From NCBI RefSeq assembly GCF_020990385.1, contig NZ_CP087598.1:230001-294000 (forward strand): a stretch of 64,000 nucleotides of DNA. Direction: 5' to 3'. A program made the position numbers and the translations under genes. This document shows positions 54,183 through 63,893 of the stretch, one piece after another; within the stretch, counting starts at the first letter, position 1; each line of letters starts with the position of its first letter. The notes under the pieces were generated by a model that ran no database searches, was not told the DNA's origin, and was given only the letters and a program-made list of their open reading frames with translations. Source of the stretch: Paracoccus sp. MA. Its GTDB lineage: Bacteria > Pseudomonadota > Alphaproteobacteria > Rhodobacterales > Rhodobacteraceae.

Positions 54183-56438
54183 CTAACCAATTGGCCGAAA
54201 GAAATCACTATCTTCGTAACGCTTTGCAAAGTCAGACTGAAGTTGCTCGGAGGCTCGTGACAAGAAGACCTTGGCGCGTGATTCATCCATCTGATCATAA
54301 ACATCGAGCGCCTTGCCCACAATTTCCTTGAACGCCCGCTCATCCATTCGGTTGCCAAGTCGGACGCCGAGAATCGACGGGAATACTTGATCGTAGCTGA
54401 TCTGGACTTGTGTCGCGGATGGAAGGTTCGCCAGAAAATGCAGAATAAACTCGGGCCGCATCATATAGCGAGCTCGCTTTTGCGCAACCAGGCTGCCTGT
54501 GGCCCCTTGAAGCCGGGATTGTTGCGTCAGCCACCAAGTTTTATATCCAAATGGGTTCTCGCCAGCGCGCTCATGGCTCACAGACCGCCGCTGATAGACG
54601 CGCAGAACGGTAGCGGCAGCATTGCGAGAAAGGATACGTTCGCTTTCCTCCTCTCGTCCAACTTTGCCTCGGGCATCAAAAATGGCGTCGCCAAGTTGGG
54701 CAACCTCACTCGGGTCTATTCCTGCTAGCATCTCCTTTTCATCTTCAAACTTGAACCCAAATTCATTAACAAGGTACGCTCTCAGTTCGTCTCTCGATCT
54801 GTCGTTACCAAGATCAGAAACTGTAATGAAGCTTCCGAGGTACCTCGACCAATCCAGAGGCTTCCGTCCGGCGTCCAAGTCAGAAAAACGCGCATAGAAG
54901 TATGCCCGAATCAGAATCTTGCCAATCTGACTGACCAAGTCTGGAGTGAGGTGGTTGTGAATTTCTTGATAATTGTTTCGATACTCTAGGTTCGTTCCCT
55001 TTAGATGATGCCATACCTCGTCCAGCGCTTTCTCTGTGAGAATCAGATTTGACCCAGAGTCTTTCATTATCCTGAGGGCGTTCTTCGTCATCTGATCATC
55101 TTTGGAGAGCAAATGCTCTGAAAGACATCTTACAATCAGATCGGACCCGATATAGAGGTTGAAATTCGAGCTCATCCCTCGAAAGTATTCAACAATTCTC
55201 GGCTCATTTTTAAGCATGAAGAGCAAAATATAGGTTCGACACAACTTCCGAAAATACTGTCGTTCTTCTGCTGTGCTCTCGTAGAATGCTCCAGGTAGAA
55301 CAGAAAGTGCGGTTCCGCCGATAAGACTCGCCACCTTGGGTTTTACACTCAGCTTCTCCATGGCCCGATGAATGTGATCCTGAATTGCCGGGAGCTCGGA
55401 TTCGCGTCGGCTCTCCAGCTCATTCTCCATGAACATTGCCATCTCGAGTCCCTGCGCGTGGAACGTCTGGTGAATTGCCTTATGGCAAACCTCGACCACT
55501 TGCTCTGTGTGGGGCAAATTATCTGTGTCTCCGATCAGAGACTTGGATGCCCTCTGCCGAAATATGTCACTGACTTTAAGCCTAAGCGTCTCATCCTCAA
55601 CGTTTTCTTCCCGGATAAGTTTTCGTGTCTCAAACGGAAGGCAGTATCCTTTGGCTTTCTTGTGAAAATTAATTTGGCGACTGTTGCCCGTCTTTGAACA
55701 AAGGAAATCTAGCCGATGAGGAAAAACACCACGGAAAAACTTCTTCGCCGCCGGGAGCGTCTCGATGACTTTGTCTTCGATCTGTTGTTGGGATAAGAAC
55801 AGTCCTTTGTCTGGATCAGTGCCCTCTAACGACCACAGGATGAGGCTGTCAGTCACGGCCTCTAGAAGTTCAGTTTTTCCCCTCCTACGATCCAGCTCCT
55901 GACCAATAAAAACACAAAGTGTTCTTGCCGGAAGGCTCGAAAGCTCGTCTACGAGTCGCGAGCTCCCGATCTCTTTGAGAAAAGAAACCGATGGAGCAAG
56001 GTATGAAGAAAATGCCTGTTTTGTACCAGGCGAGTCATTGATGTGAGCGGAGAAATACGCGCCATCTCGAATAGTTATGCGTACGTCAAACTCCTCTGAT
56101 AGGTCGTTCTCCAGCTTATCAATCACGGGAACACGCTGACTGGTCGCATACACGAGACTACGAGGGTCCCTTCCAAAGGCGCGAAGTCGCCTAACCGTCC
56201 TTCGTATTTTCCCGATTGTGTCTGGAGTTACGGAAGCTTGCAGGAAGCGGGTCGGCGTCGAGGATTCATATAAACCAGAGTCCTCTATCGCATCAGCGCC
56301 ACCATCGTGGGTGCCTCCCAGTGGAACATATTGGTGACCTATCGTGGCGGCAAAGTAGGCTTGTACAAATCCCTCAAAGGAGGAGCCAGGTACACGCTCA
56401 AGCGCAATATCGACCACACGATGGTCTACCGTTTCCAT
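54183..56438 (-). CDS. Large AT-rich protein with N-terminal Mrr-like nuclease signature and PIN-like middle region
   Basis: This 751-residue protein is much richer in AT than its neighbours, a sign of transfer. Residues 18-75 look like a PD-(D/E)xK endonuclease of the Mrr/restriction type: SSFEGFVQAYF, LGGTHDGGADAI (Asp45, Asp49), then TRFLQAS where QxK is usual. Around 430-485, IGSDLIVRCLSEHLL and LILTEKALDEVWHHL resemble a PIN nuclease core with spaced acidic residues. The rest is not recognised. Nuclease fusions in accessory DNA often defend against phage. The ATG at 56438 follows GGAGAG. An IS element lies 23 bp upstream. Function unproven. Confidence 0.6.
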   Translation of the reverse strand: METVDHRVVDIALERVPGSSFEGFVQAYFAATIGHQYVPLGGTHDGGADAIEDSGLYESSTPTRFLQASVTPDTIGKIRRTVRRLRAFGRDPRSLVYATSQRVPVIDKLENDLSEEFDVRITIRDGAYFSAHINDSPGTKQAFSSYLAPSVSFLKEIGSSRLVDELSSLPARTLCVFIGQELDRRRGKTELLEAVTDSLILWSLEGTDPDKGLFLSQQQIEDKVIETLPAAKKFFRGVFPHRLDFLCSKTGNSRQINFHKKAKGYCLPFETRKLIREENVEDETLRLKVSDIFRQRASKSLIGDTDNLPHTEQVVEVCHKAIHQTFHAQGLEMAMFMENELESRRESELPAIQDHIHRAMEKLSVKPKVASLIGGTALSVLPGAFYESTAEERQYFRKLCRTYILLFMLKNEPRIVEYFRGMSSNFNLYIGSDLIVRCLSEHLLSKDDQMTKNALRIMKDSGSNLILTEKALDEVWHHLKGTNLEYRNNYQEIHNHLTPDLVSQIGKILIRAYFYARFSDLDAGRKPLDWSRYLGSFITVSDLGNDRSRDELRAYLVNEFGFKFEDEKEMLAGIDPSEVAQLGDAIFDARGKVGREEESERILSRNAAATVLRVYQRRSVSHERAGENPFGYKTWWLTQQSRLQGATGSLVAQKRARYMMRPEFILHFLANLPSATQVQISYDQVFPSILGVRLGNRMDERAFKEIVGKALDVYDQMDESRAKVFLSRASEQLQSDFAKRYEDSDFFRPIG

Positions 56439-56462
56439 TGCTCTCTCCAAAATGCCGCTAGG

Positions 56463-56822
56463 TCATGTTGACAAATGGCGGAGCCAGAGCCTGATGCAGG
56501 CGACGTCGACGAAGCCAAGGAAGCTTTCGGCGGTTTTGTCGTAGCGGGTTGCAAGGCGGCGGCTATTTTTCAGCTTGTTGAAGCAGCGCTCGACCATGTT
56601 GCGCAGGGTGTAGATGGTCATGTCGACAGCCTTGCGCACCCTTCGGTTCCTTCGCATCGGTATCATGGGCAGGGCGTTGCGGCTCTCGATGTCTTCCCGA
56701 ATTTTATCAGAGTCATAGCCCCTGTCGGCGACCAGAACTGCTGGTTGCGGCAGGTTGTCGGCCATCACCATATCATAGCCGGTGTAGTCGGAATCCTGCC
56801 CCGGCGTGATCTCGGTCCTCAT
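56463..56822 (-). CDS. IS5-family transposase, second frame
   Basis: The 119-residue frame holds the C-terminal catalytic part: LVADRGYDSDKIREDIESR (second Asp) and the Y(2)R(3)E(6)K-type RNMVERCFNKLKNSRRLATRYDKT. It overlaps the first frame by 4 bp. In this group the two are usually joined by a programmed frameshift. Confidence 0.88.
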   Translation of the reverse strand: MRTEITPGQDSDYTGYDMVMADNLPQPAVLVADRGYDSDKIREDIESRNALPMIPMRRNRRVRKAVDMTIYTLRNMVERCFNKLKNSRRLATRYDKTAESFLGFVDVACIRLWLRHLST

Positions 56823-57244
56823 CGGGAGGCCTGCGCCGTTGACGCGGAGATGGATCTTGGTCGAGAAGCCACCTCTCGAACGGCCAAGAGCCTCTTTCGG
56901 AGTCCCCCTTTTGCGCCCGCCGCATGATGATGGGCGCGGATCACAGTGCTATCAACCATCTGGAGCTTGTCTGGCGCGATCCCAGCGTGGTTCAGCGCAT
57001 CCAGGATATCCTCCCACAGTCCCGCCAAAGTCCAGCGGCGGAACTGACGGTAGACCGAGGACCACTTGCCAAACTCTTCGGGCAGATCGCGCCATGGCGC
57101 ACCAGTCCTTGCGATCCAGAATATACCATTCAGAACAAGACGATGGTCCGCAGGTTTCCGCCCGTTAGGGTGCCGGACGGCACGAATGAAGCCCTCGAAG
57201 AAGGTCCACTCATCGTCGGATATCAGGTTGCGTGCCAAGTTCAT
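56819..57244 (-). CDS. IS5-family transposase, first frame
   Basis: The 141-residue frame contains the N-terminal DUF4096-like segment (LISDDEWTFFEGFIRA, GAPWRDLPEEFGKWSSVYRQFRRW) and the first catalytic Asp in MVDSTVIRAHHHAAGAKGG. Together with 56463-56822 it makes a complete transposase. Confidence 0.9.
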   Translation of the reverse strand: MNLARNLISDDEWTFFEGFIRAVRHPNGRKPADHRLVLNGIFWIARTGAPWRDLPEEFGKWSSVYRQFRRWTLAGLWEDILDALNHAGIAPDKLQMVDSTVIRAHHHAAGAKGGLRKRLLAVREVASRPRSISASTAQASR

Positions 57245-57311
57245 CTCCCACGTAGAGATGAGCTTGAATCATAGGACGACTGCCAGAGGAATCCCTTTTG
57301 TCAACACGACC

Positions 57312-57858
57312 TAGGTGCTCCTTCGCGACACTATGATATGCGGGCAGCCGTTTTCAACCTTCAGCAATCAGTTCGCGCACCGAGTGCCTGCGGCTAGCGG
57401 GAGCACAGCCGAGATGGAAGAGGCAGTCGATCTTGCCGCGCGTAGCGCGAATGACCGCATTGGGGGCGCTGCCCTGCCACCCATGCCGAATATGGACGGC
57501 AGCTAAGGACCGACCTTGCCTGTCCGGGGGCAGATCGCCCGGCTCGGCCAAACCTGCCACTTGCTGTCCCGCAGCGAGTTGCTCGCGAGTCCATTGCTGC
57601 CGTTGGAGACTGATCCGGCGCAAATGATCAGCTCTGGATGTTCCGTCCACTGTTTCCAGGTGTGGTCAACCGGCTGTACTCGCCACCGAGCTGCAAGGTG
57701 AGCGTCCCGGTCGGCCTTGTTACCATGCCGACCATCCCCATGTGATGCGAATCAGGGCAGGCACCACCATCAACTGACCGCGGGCGACCCGCATCCGCCC
57801 TGGCATCGCGGATATCCGGGTTTCTTCGGGGTTCGGGCAGCGGCCTCGCCATCCGCCG
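57312..57858. other. Region between IS element and chrA with no intact gene
   Basis: This 547-bp stretch has only short frames. Near 57720-57750 the minus strand reads CPDSHHMGMVGMV, which recalls the C-terminal copper site of cupredoxins, so a broken copper-protein gene is possible. Nothing else is recognised. Confidence 0.35.
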
Positions 57859-59223
57859 TCAGATCGCCCCGGCCATATGCAGTCCGAGGCCAGCCAGTGC
57901 CGCACCACCAAGCACGAGGCCGATGCCGAGCTTCAGACGGAACACCGCGAGGATCGCCAGCGCCGAAAGGGCCATCGCCCAGCCATCCAGTGTTTCCAGC
58001 ACCGGAACGCTGGTCGAGACCGGGCCCCAGTCGAAAGGCTCGACCTCGCGCCAGACCACATGGATCGCGAACCATATCGCGAGATTGAGGATCACCCCCA
58101 CGACCGCCGCCGTGACCGAAGCCAGCGCCGCCGCGAGCGCCCGGTTTTCCCGCAGCCCTTCCATGAACGGTGCCCCGAGCAGAATCCAGGCGAAGCAGGG
58201 CGCGAAGGTCACCCATGTCGTCAGGACGCCCCCGAGCGTTGCCGCCAGCAGCGGCATGGCCCATCCGGCCTCGCGCATTGCCCCCATGAAGCCGACGAAC
58301 TGCAACACCTTGATCAGCGGCCCCGGCATGGTTTCGGCCATGCCGAGACCGTCGAGCATCTCACCCGGCTGCAGCCAGCCATAGCTGCCGACCGCCTCCT
58401 GCGCGACCCAGGCCAGCACGGCATAGGCCCCGCCGAAGGTCAGCACCGCGAGTTTCGAGAAATAGAGCGCGATGTCGGTGAAGACGCTGCCCGGCACCAG
58501 GGCGAGCAGCAGCAGCACCGGCAACAGCCAGAGCGCGACCGCCGCCCATCCCGCGCGAAAGGCGTTTCTGCGCGCCGAGGGCGGAAGGTCAAGGTCTTCG
58601 CCAAGGATCGTGTCGGCGTCGCTGACATGTGCGCCACCTGACGAGCCATGTCCGCCGCCGCCCCGGAAGGCCGCAATCCCGGCCTTTGCCCCGATCCAGC
58701 CGATGGCCGCCGCCAGCGCCACGATCACCGGGAAGGGTGCATCGAACAGGAAGATGGCCAGGAAGGACGCGGCGGCCAGGCCGAGCATGACCTTGTTCTT
58801 CAGGGCACGTTTGCCGATGCGGAACACCGCTTGCAGCACGATCGCCAGCACCGCGGCCTTGAGCCCGAAGAACAGCGCGGTCACAACCGGCACATCGCCA
58901 TAGAGCGCGTAGACCCAGCTCAGCACCATCATGGCGATGAAACCCGGCAGGATGAACAGCATCCCCGCGATCAGCGCGCCGCGCACGCCGTGCATCAGCC
59001 AGCCGATATAGGTCGCCATCTGCTGCGCCTCGGGGCCGGGCAGCAACATGCAGAAGTTCAGGGCATGGAGGAATCGCGCATCCCCGAGCCACTTCCGCTC
59101 CTCGACCAGTATCCGGTGCATCACCGCGATCTGGCCGGCCGGCCCGCCGAAACTCAGCGCGGCGATCCTGGCCCAGACCCCGGTGGCCTGGCCCAGCGTT
59201 GGAAATCCATCACGCCGTTTCAT
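57859..59223 (-). CDS. chrA: ChrA, chromate transporter
   Basis: The 454-residue protein has the two homologous CHR domains, each with GP-rich motifs: SFGGPAGQIAVMHRILVEERKW and FCMLLPGPEAQQMATYIGWLMHG in the first, LTFGGAYAVLAWVAQ and AETMPGPLIKVLQFVGFMGAM in the second. About 10-11 hydrophobic helices are present. It exports chromate from the cytoplasm. The start at 59223 overlaps the chrB stop by ATGA. Confidence 0.93.
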   Translation of the reverse strand: MKRRDGFPTLGQATGVWARIAALSFGGPAGQIAVMHRILVEERKWLGDARFLHALNFCMLLPGPEAQQMATYIGWLMHGVRGALIAGMLFILPGFIAMMVLSWVYALYGDVPVVTALFFGLKAAVLAIVLQAVFRIGKRALKNKVMLGLAAASFLAIFLFDAPFPVIVALAAAIGWIGAKAGIAAFRGGGGHGSSGGAHVSDADTILGEDLDLPPSARRNAFRAGWAAVALWLLPVLLLLALVPGSVFTDIALYFSKLAVLTFGGAYAVLAWVAQEAVGSYGWLQPGEMLDGLGMAETMPGPLIKVLQFVGFMGAMREAGWAMPLLAATLGGVLTTWVTFAPCFAWILLGAPFMEGLRENRALAAALASVTAAVVGVILNLAIWFAIHVVWREVEPFDWGPVSTSVPVLETLDGWAMALSALAILAVFRLKLGIGLVLGGAALAGLGLHMAGAI

Positions 59224-60065
59224 GTGGCGCTCCGGCCCGTACCCCTGGCGTTGGTGGGCCAGTTGTGGATCTCGTCCGTGGCATCGCGCGCCCAACGGTA
59301 GAAGGCGTCATAGAGCTGCAATCCGGCATCGAGTTGTTCCAGATCGTCGGAATACATCCGCGACAGGCCCAGGGACGCCGCAAGCAGGCCCGCCGCTTCG
59401 GGGGCGAGGTCCAGGCGGGCGGTATCCGCCCCGCGCACGATCAACGCCAGCCGGTCGAGCGCCGGGATGCTCAACCGGGTTTCCTTCAGCAGCGTGTCGA
59501 AGGTGCAGTCCTCGCCGCGATGGCTCCAGAACACGCCTTCGACATCGAAGGGCATGGCGCCGAACCGCTCGGCCACTGCGGGGACCTCGGCCGGGGCGAC
59601 GAACAGAAACACCGCCCGTGGATCGATGAAGCGCCGGATCAGCCAGGGGCAGGCGATGCGATCGATCTTGGGCCGCGCCCGTGTCACCCACAGGCTGCGA
59701 CCCTGCGGATCATGGCCGGTGATCCTTGTGGTCGTGACGAGTGGCAGGCCGGCGGCAAGCCATGCCGCCATGCCTCCCTCCAGATACTCGGCTGCGACCC
59801 CTTCATGGCGCAGCCAGGCGGCGACGCCCTGGCTGCGCCCGTGTCCCTCGGCGCATAGGACCACCACCGGACGATCCAGGCTGCGGGCCAGCTCCGAAAG
59901 CGCCGCAGGAGCGATTTCATCCTCAGCCAGCCATCGGGCGGAGGGGATGAGACGGGGTTCGGTGTCTCTCGCATCCGCCCGGCGCAGGTCGAGGACGACG
60001 GGGCATCGTGCGGTGCCGATCAGCTTGGCGAGCTTGTCGCAGGTTATGGCATCAGGCGCAGGCAT
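59220..60065 (-). CDS. chrB: ChrB-type chromate resistance protein with N-terminal rhodanese domain
   Basis: The 281-residue protein fuses a rhodanese-like domain (about 1-110; VVLDLRRADARD, VVVLCAEGHGRSQGVAAWL with the loop Cys) to the ChrB C-terminal domain (about 125-275; KIDRIACPWLIRRFIDPRAVF, HRGEDCTFDTLL). Classic ChrB instead has an N-terminal regulator part, so this variant may act more as an enzyme than as a repressor. The start at 60065 follows GGAGGG; 60080 is an alternative. Confidence 0.85.
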   Translation of the reverse strand: MPAPDAITCDKLAKLIGTARCPVVLDLRRADARDTEPRLIPSARWLAEDEIAPAALSELARSLDRPVVVLCAEGHGRSQGVAAWLRHEGVAAEYLEGGMAAWLAAGLPLVTTTRITGHDPQGRSLWVTRARPKIDRIACPWLIRRFIDPRAVFLFVAPAEVPAVAERFGAMPFDVEGVFWSHRGEDCTFDTLLKETRLSIPALDRLALIVRGADTARLDLAPEAAGLLAASLGLSRMYSDDLEQLDAGLQLYDAFYRWARDATDEIHNWPTNARGTGRSAT

Positions 60066-60279
60066 CTGCGTTCCCTCCATTGAGTCAGTTGTCGGAATGG
60101 AACGCGAACTTCGGCTGGCGCCTCGTGGGGCGTCGCAAGACCCCATGCCGGAAAATTCCGACGACGACGATGGAATGTCAAGACGGTTGCCCGGTTCAGA
60201 CCCGGTTCGGTCGCCCTTTACGGTGCGATCCGGGTGCGTCTCGCGATCGCTCCCCGCCCGATATCGCGCCTCTCCAGCC

Positions 60280-60987
60280 TCATGTCGCAGCCTTGAGGTT
60301 TACCCGTTCCTCGAGCTTTGCCGCGGCTTCCTTGCGCTCGCTGTATCGGTCGGTCAGGAAGGCCGACAGGTCGCGGGTCGCCAGGGTGAACTTCACCAGT
60401 TCCTCCATAACGTCGACGATGCGGTCGTAATAGCTCGACGGCCGCATGCGGCCGGCCTCGTCGAACTCCTGATACGCCCTGGCGACCGAGGACTGGTTGG
60501 GGATCGTCAGCATCCGCATCCAGCGGCCCAGCACCCGCATCTGGTTCACCGCATTGAAGCTCTGCGAGCCGCCCGAGACCTGCATCACCGCCAGCGTGCG
60601 GCCCTGCGTCGGACGGATCGCCCCCATCGACAAGGGGATCCAGTCGATCTGTGATTTCATCACCCCGGTCATCGCGCCGTGGCGTTCCGGGCTGGTCCAG
60701 ACCTGGCCCTCGGACCACAGGCACAGATCGCGCAGCTCCTGCACCTTGGGATGCGACGGGTCGGCATCCTCGGGCAGCGGCAGGCCATTGGCGTGGAACA
60801 CCCGCGTCTCGCAACCGAAATGCCGCAGCAGGCGCTCGGCCTCCAGCGTGGCGAAGCGGCTGTAGGAGCGTTCCCGCAGCGAGCCATAGAGCAGCAGGAT
60901 GCGCGGCGGATGGGTTGCGCGCGGAACCGGGGGCAGGTCCGGCTGGTGGACCGCACCGGGCGACAGGTTCGGCAAGTCGGGGATCAT
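60280..60987 (-). CDS. arsH: ArsH, NADPH-dependent FMN reductase
   Basis: The 235-residue protein has the flavodoxin-like opening [25 protein letters not shown], followed by [15 protein letters not shown] and [28 protein letters not shown] motifs typical of ArsH. It oxidises trivalent organoarsenicals or relieves oxidative stress. It overlaps acr3 by ATGA and is the last gene of the ars operon. Confidence 0.93.
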   Translation of the reverse strand: MIPDLPNLSPGAVHQPDLPPVPRATHPPRILLLYGSLRERSYSRFATLEAERLLRHFGCETRVFHANGLPLPEDADPSHPKVQELRDLCLWSEGQVWTSPERHGAMTGVMKSQIDWIPLSMGAIRPTQGRTLAVMQVSGGSQSFNAVNQMRVLGRWMRMLTIPNQSSVARAYQEFDEAGRMRPSSYYDRIVDVMEELVKFTLATRDLSAFLTDRYSERKEAAAKLEERVNLKAAT

Positions 60988-62057
60988 GCGCGGGCCTCTT
61001 GCGGGGTTGCTGCGGGGAACCAGCGGCGGCCCAGCCACAGGGCGGCGTTGACCAGAAGGATCAGAACCGGCACCTCGACCAGCGGGCCGATGACCGCGGC
61101 GAAGGCCACGGGCGAGGCCAGCCCATAGGCGGCGATGGCGACGGCGATGGCCAGCTCGAAGTTGTTGCCGGCGGCGGTGAAGGCGATGGCGGTGCTGCGC
61201 GGATAGTCCCGGGCGATCAGGCGGCCCATGGCGAAGCTGACGACGAACTGGATGGCGAAATACAGCACCAGCGGGATAGCGATCCTGATCGTGTCGAGCG
61301 GCAGGCGCAGCACGTCGCCGCCCTTCAGGCTGAACATCGCCACGATGGTGAAAAGCAGCGCGGCCAGCGTGATCGGGCCGATCCTCGGCAGGAATACGTT
61401 CTGATACCAAGCGTCGCCCTTGCGCGCGATCAGCACATGCCGGGTCAGGAACCCGGCGGCGAAGGGGATGCCCAGGTAGATCAGCACCGCCTCGGTCACC
61501 GTCCGGAAACCCACCTCGATCACGCTGCCTTCCAGCCCGAACAGGGGTGGAAGCACGGTCAGGAACAGCCAGGCATAGGTCGAGAAGAACAGGATCTGGA
61601 AGATCGAGTTGAACGCTACCAGCCCGGCGACATATTGCCCGTCGCCGCGCGCCAGCTGGTTCCAGACCAGCACCATGGCGATGCAGCGCGCCAGGCCGAT
61701 CAGGATCAGCCCGGTCATGTATTCCGGCTGGTCGCGCAGGAAGATCACCGCCAGCGCAAACATCAGCACCGGCCCGATCAGCCAGTTCTGCACCAGCGAC
61801 AGCATCAGCACGCGCTTGTCGGCAAAGACCCGGGGCAGGTCCTCGTAGCGGACCTTGGCCAGCGGCGGATACATCATCAGGATCAGGCCGATGGCGATGG
61901 GGATGTTGGTCGAGCCCACCGCCATGGCGTTCAGCGCATCCGGCAGGCCGGAGAACAGCGTGCCCAGCAGGATGCCGATCGCCATGGCCGCGAAGATCCA
62001 CAAGGTCAGGTAGCGGTCGAGAAAGGAAAGCCGGCGGGCCGGGCGGTCGGGGGTCAT
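60984..62057 (-). CDS. acr3: Acr3-type arsenite efflux permease
   Basis: The 357-residue protein has ten predicted membrane helices and the ACR3 signatures [21 protein letters not shown] and [21 protein letters not shown] (with the conserved Cys in helix 4 and Glu in helix 9). It exports As(III). The ATG at 62057 follows GGAATAG. It is preceded by arsC at 12 bp. Confidence 0.94.
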   Translation of the reverse strand: MTPDRPARRLSFLDRYLTLWIFAAMAIGILLGTLFSGLPDALNAMAVGSTNIPIAIGLILMMYPPLAKVRYEDLPRVFADKRVLMLSLVQNWLIGPVLMFALAVIFLRDQPEYMTGLILIGLARCIAMVLVWNQLARGDGQYVAGLVAFNSIFQILFFSTYAWLFLTVLPPLFGLEGSVIEVGFRTVTEAVLIYLGIPFAAGFLTRHVLIARKGDAWYQNVFLPRIGPITLAALLFTIVAMFSLKGGDVLRLPLDTIRIAIPLVLYFAIQFVVSFAMGRLIARDYPRSTAIAFTAAGNNFELAIAVAIAAYGLASPVAFAAVIGPLVEVPVLILLVNAALWLGRRWFPAATPQEARA

Positions 62058-62069
62058 CACCTATTCCTT

Positions 62070-62495
62070 TCAGGCCGGGCGGATGCGGTTGCCCTGGGCA
62101 TCCACGACCTGCTCGCCGTCTTCCTTGCTGAAAGCCGCTTGCTGCGGTGGCAGCAAATCCAGCACCTGCTCCGAAGGCCGGCAAAGCCGCACCCCCCTGG
62201 GGCTGACCACGATGGGCCGGTTGATCAGCACCGGATGCGCAAGCATCGCCTCGATCAGTGCGGCATCAGTCAGCGCCGGATCGTCCAGGCCAAGCTCGGC
62301 ATAGGGCGTGCCCTTTTCGCGCAGCAACTCGCGCGGCGCGATGCCCATGCGGGCGATCAGTTGTTCCAGCATCGCGCGCGAGGGCGGCGTCTTGAGGTAT
62401 TCCACCACATGCGGCTCGATCCCGGCATTGCGGATCATGGCCAGCACGTTGCGCGAGGTGCTGCAATCCGGGTTGTGATAGATCACGACATCCAT
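62070..62495 (-). CDS. arsC: ArsC, glutaredoxin-dependent arsenate reductase
   Basis: The 141-residue protein opens [23 protein letters not shown], with the catalytic Cys in DCSTSRN, and has the three Arg region KTPPSRAML through [20 protein letters not shown]. It reduces As(V) to As(III) for Acr3. It lies 2 bp after arsR. Confidence 0.93.
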   Translation of the reverse strand: MDVVIYHNPDCSTSRNVLAMIRNAGIEPHVVEYLKTPPSRAMLEQLIARMGIAPRELLREKGTPYAELGLDDPALTDAALIEAMLAHPVLINRPIVVSPRGVRLCRPSEQVLDLLPPQQAAFSKEDGEQVVDAQGNRIRPA

Positions 62496-62497
62496 GC

Positions 62498-62857
62498 TCA
62501 GGCCTCGCGGGTCAAAGTGGGGTCACAGGCACAATCCAGCGCGGCCGCGACCGGCGCGCAGATGTCCGGGTGGCCGTCGCAGCAATCGCGCATCAGGAAT
62601 GCGATCAGCCCCGCCAATGTGGCAAAGACGGCGCTGTAGATGATGAAGCGCCCTTCGCGCCGGGACCGGATCAGCCCGGCATGTTCGAGATGGGTCAGGT
62701 GAAACGACAGCCGCGAGGTGCTGGCACCCCCCAGGGCCTCGCCGATGGCTCCGGCCGCCATGCCCTCCGGCCCGGCCTTGACCAGCAGCCGGACGATGCG
62801 CAGCCGGGTTTCCTGCGACAGGGCCGCGAAGCCGACAAGGGCGTGTTGCTCTTCCAT
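62498..62857 (-). CDS. arsR: ArsR-family arsenic-responsive repressor
   Basis: The 119-residue winged-helix protein contains LSQETRLRIVRLLVKAGPEGM and STSRLSFHLTHLEHAGLIRSRREGRFIIYS. The helix-3 CVC motif of E. coli ArsR is absent. Instead a Cys-rich C-terminal stretch (RDCCDGHPDICAPVAAALDCACDP) could bind As(III), as in the alternate ArsR types. A palindromic operator lies 10 bp upstream. Confidence 0.92.
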   Translation of the reverse strand: MEEQHALVGFAALSQETRLRIVRLLVKAGPEGMAAGAIGEALGGASTSRLSFHLTHLEHAGLIRSRREGRFIIYSAVFATLAGLIAFLMRDCCDGHPDICAPVAAALDCACDPTLTREA

Positions 62858-62867
62858 CGAATCAACC

Positions 62868-62885
62868 TCTCAAGATATGTTGAGA
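62868..62885. promoter_or_regulatory. Palindromic ars operator
   Basis: TCTCAA-GATATG-TTGAGA has perfect 6-bp arms with a 6-bp spacer, 10 bp before the arsR start codon. Binding of ArsR here would block the operon until arsenite arrives. Confidence 0.75.
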
Positions 62886-63573
62886 CAATGAAGGTGAGAC
62901 CTGATGTTGTCAAGCCAGCAGGTGCGTCTCGACGACGGCTGTTCGGGGAATCCGCGGAAGGTCAACCTTGAAGCGGACGCAGTTCAGCATCTGTAAAGTC
63001 TCGTTTCCCATGTCCTGGACGCGCGGAGGAAATAGCTGACGTGACATCATCGTATCTCGAGGGCGCGGGCCCCGACGGTCGGTAACGACGCTGGCGGCGC
63101 TTAAGGAGCCACGAGATCGGAGCGACATTCTTTCCAGCCATATGACCAGCTTGCACGATAGTTTCGATCCGGAGGGCGCAATTCCATCCCTTCGACCCCA
63201 TGTCTTGTTCATCCGAGCGGGATCTCCGGGCGGTGCCATGGAAGACCCCATTGTGGGCACCGGCCCAAAGAACGACGCTCTGGACCCGAGGGGGAGACCC
63301 GTCAGGCCCAGCAGGGCGAGCCGCCGGCAGTCCCGCAGCAGGGCGACAACGATCCGAAAGATGACCCAATGCGGAAGCCTGCTGACCACAGATGACAGCC
63401 GGCTGCCATGCGAAAGGCGAAGCGGGTGGAAACCTGCGGACCCCCGATCTTCCGGTAAATTGCCGCACCAAGGTGTGGTCGAAATCTGCGCTGGTATGCG
63501 GCATTCAAAAGCTGGAAGGTGAAGCGGCGGATCCAGGTCCGCCGTTTTCGCTCGTCCAGATAGCGAGGTTTCC
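62886..63573. other. Region upstream of the ars operon with no recognised gene
   Basis: The 688 bp hold frames on both strands, the longest on the minus strand at 62910-63608, but composition and lack of motifs make coding doubtful. Some of it (minus strand near 63300-63500) looks like a degenerate IS or transposon margin. Confidence 0.4.
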
Positions 63574-63771
63574 ATGACCAAACGTGTTGCCCTGACCGAC
63601 GCGCTCACCGGAGCTACCGAAATCTTTGCTCAGCCGCCGTGGCATCTTGAGGGGATCCGCCATTTCCAGAATGGGGATCTGGTGAAGCTCGCCCATGACG
63701 ACGGAACAACCCGGCTCATTCCGATCAGATCTTGCACGTCCGGGCTGTTCGAGCGGTTCCGGGACTGGTGA
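63574..63771 (+). CDS. Small hypothetical protein
   Basis: The 65-residue frame (MTKRVALTDALTGATEIFAQ...) has GCGAGG ahead of the ATG and a composition that looks coding. I recognise no domain. It is transcribed divergently from the ars operon. Confidence 0.5.
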   Translation: MTKRVALTDALTGATEIFAQPPWHLEGIRHFQNGDLVKLAHDDGTTRLIPIRSCTSGLFERFRDW

Positions 63772-63893
63772 CGCGACACGCGCCAGCCATGCTGACTGTC
63801 AAGCGGGCCGATACCGATGCAAAACGGGTATCCGGTCTTCGTCCTTTGGGGCAACCAGCAATCGCCTGACACGAGGCGCCAGGCAGCAACCGA

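Larger units (their letters stand above)
56461..57311 (-). mobile_element. IS5-family (IS427-like) insertion sequence
   Basis: The 851-bp element has ends GGTCATGTTGACAAA and TTTGTCAACACGACC (14 of 15 matching as inverted repeats) and is flanked by TA on both sides, within CTAG on the right. Two overlapping frames encode the transposase. It is inserted directly upstream of the AT-rich nuclease gene. Confidence 0.88.

Noticed and set aside
60651..62639. A 662-residue open frame on the plus strand over the ars genes
   Set aside because: It is antisense to arsH, acr3 and arsC, and its composition is biased and motif-free.
62910..63608. A 232-residue protein on the minus strand upstream of arsR
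   Set aside because: No recognised motif, unusual composition with many Arg and Ser, and no ribosome binding site; probably not coding.
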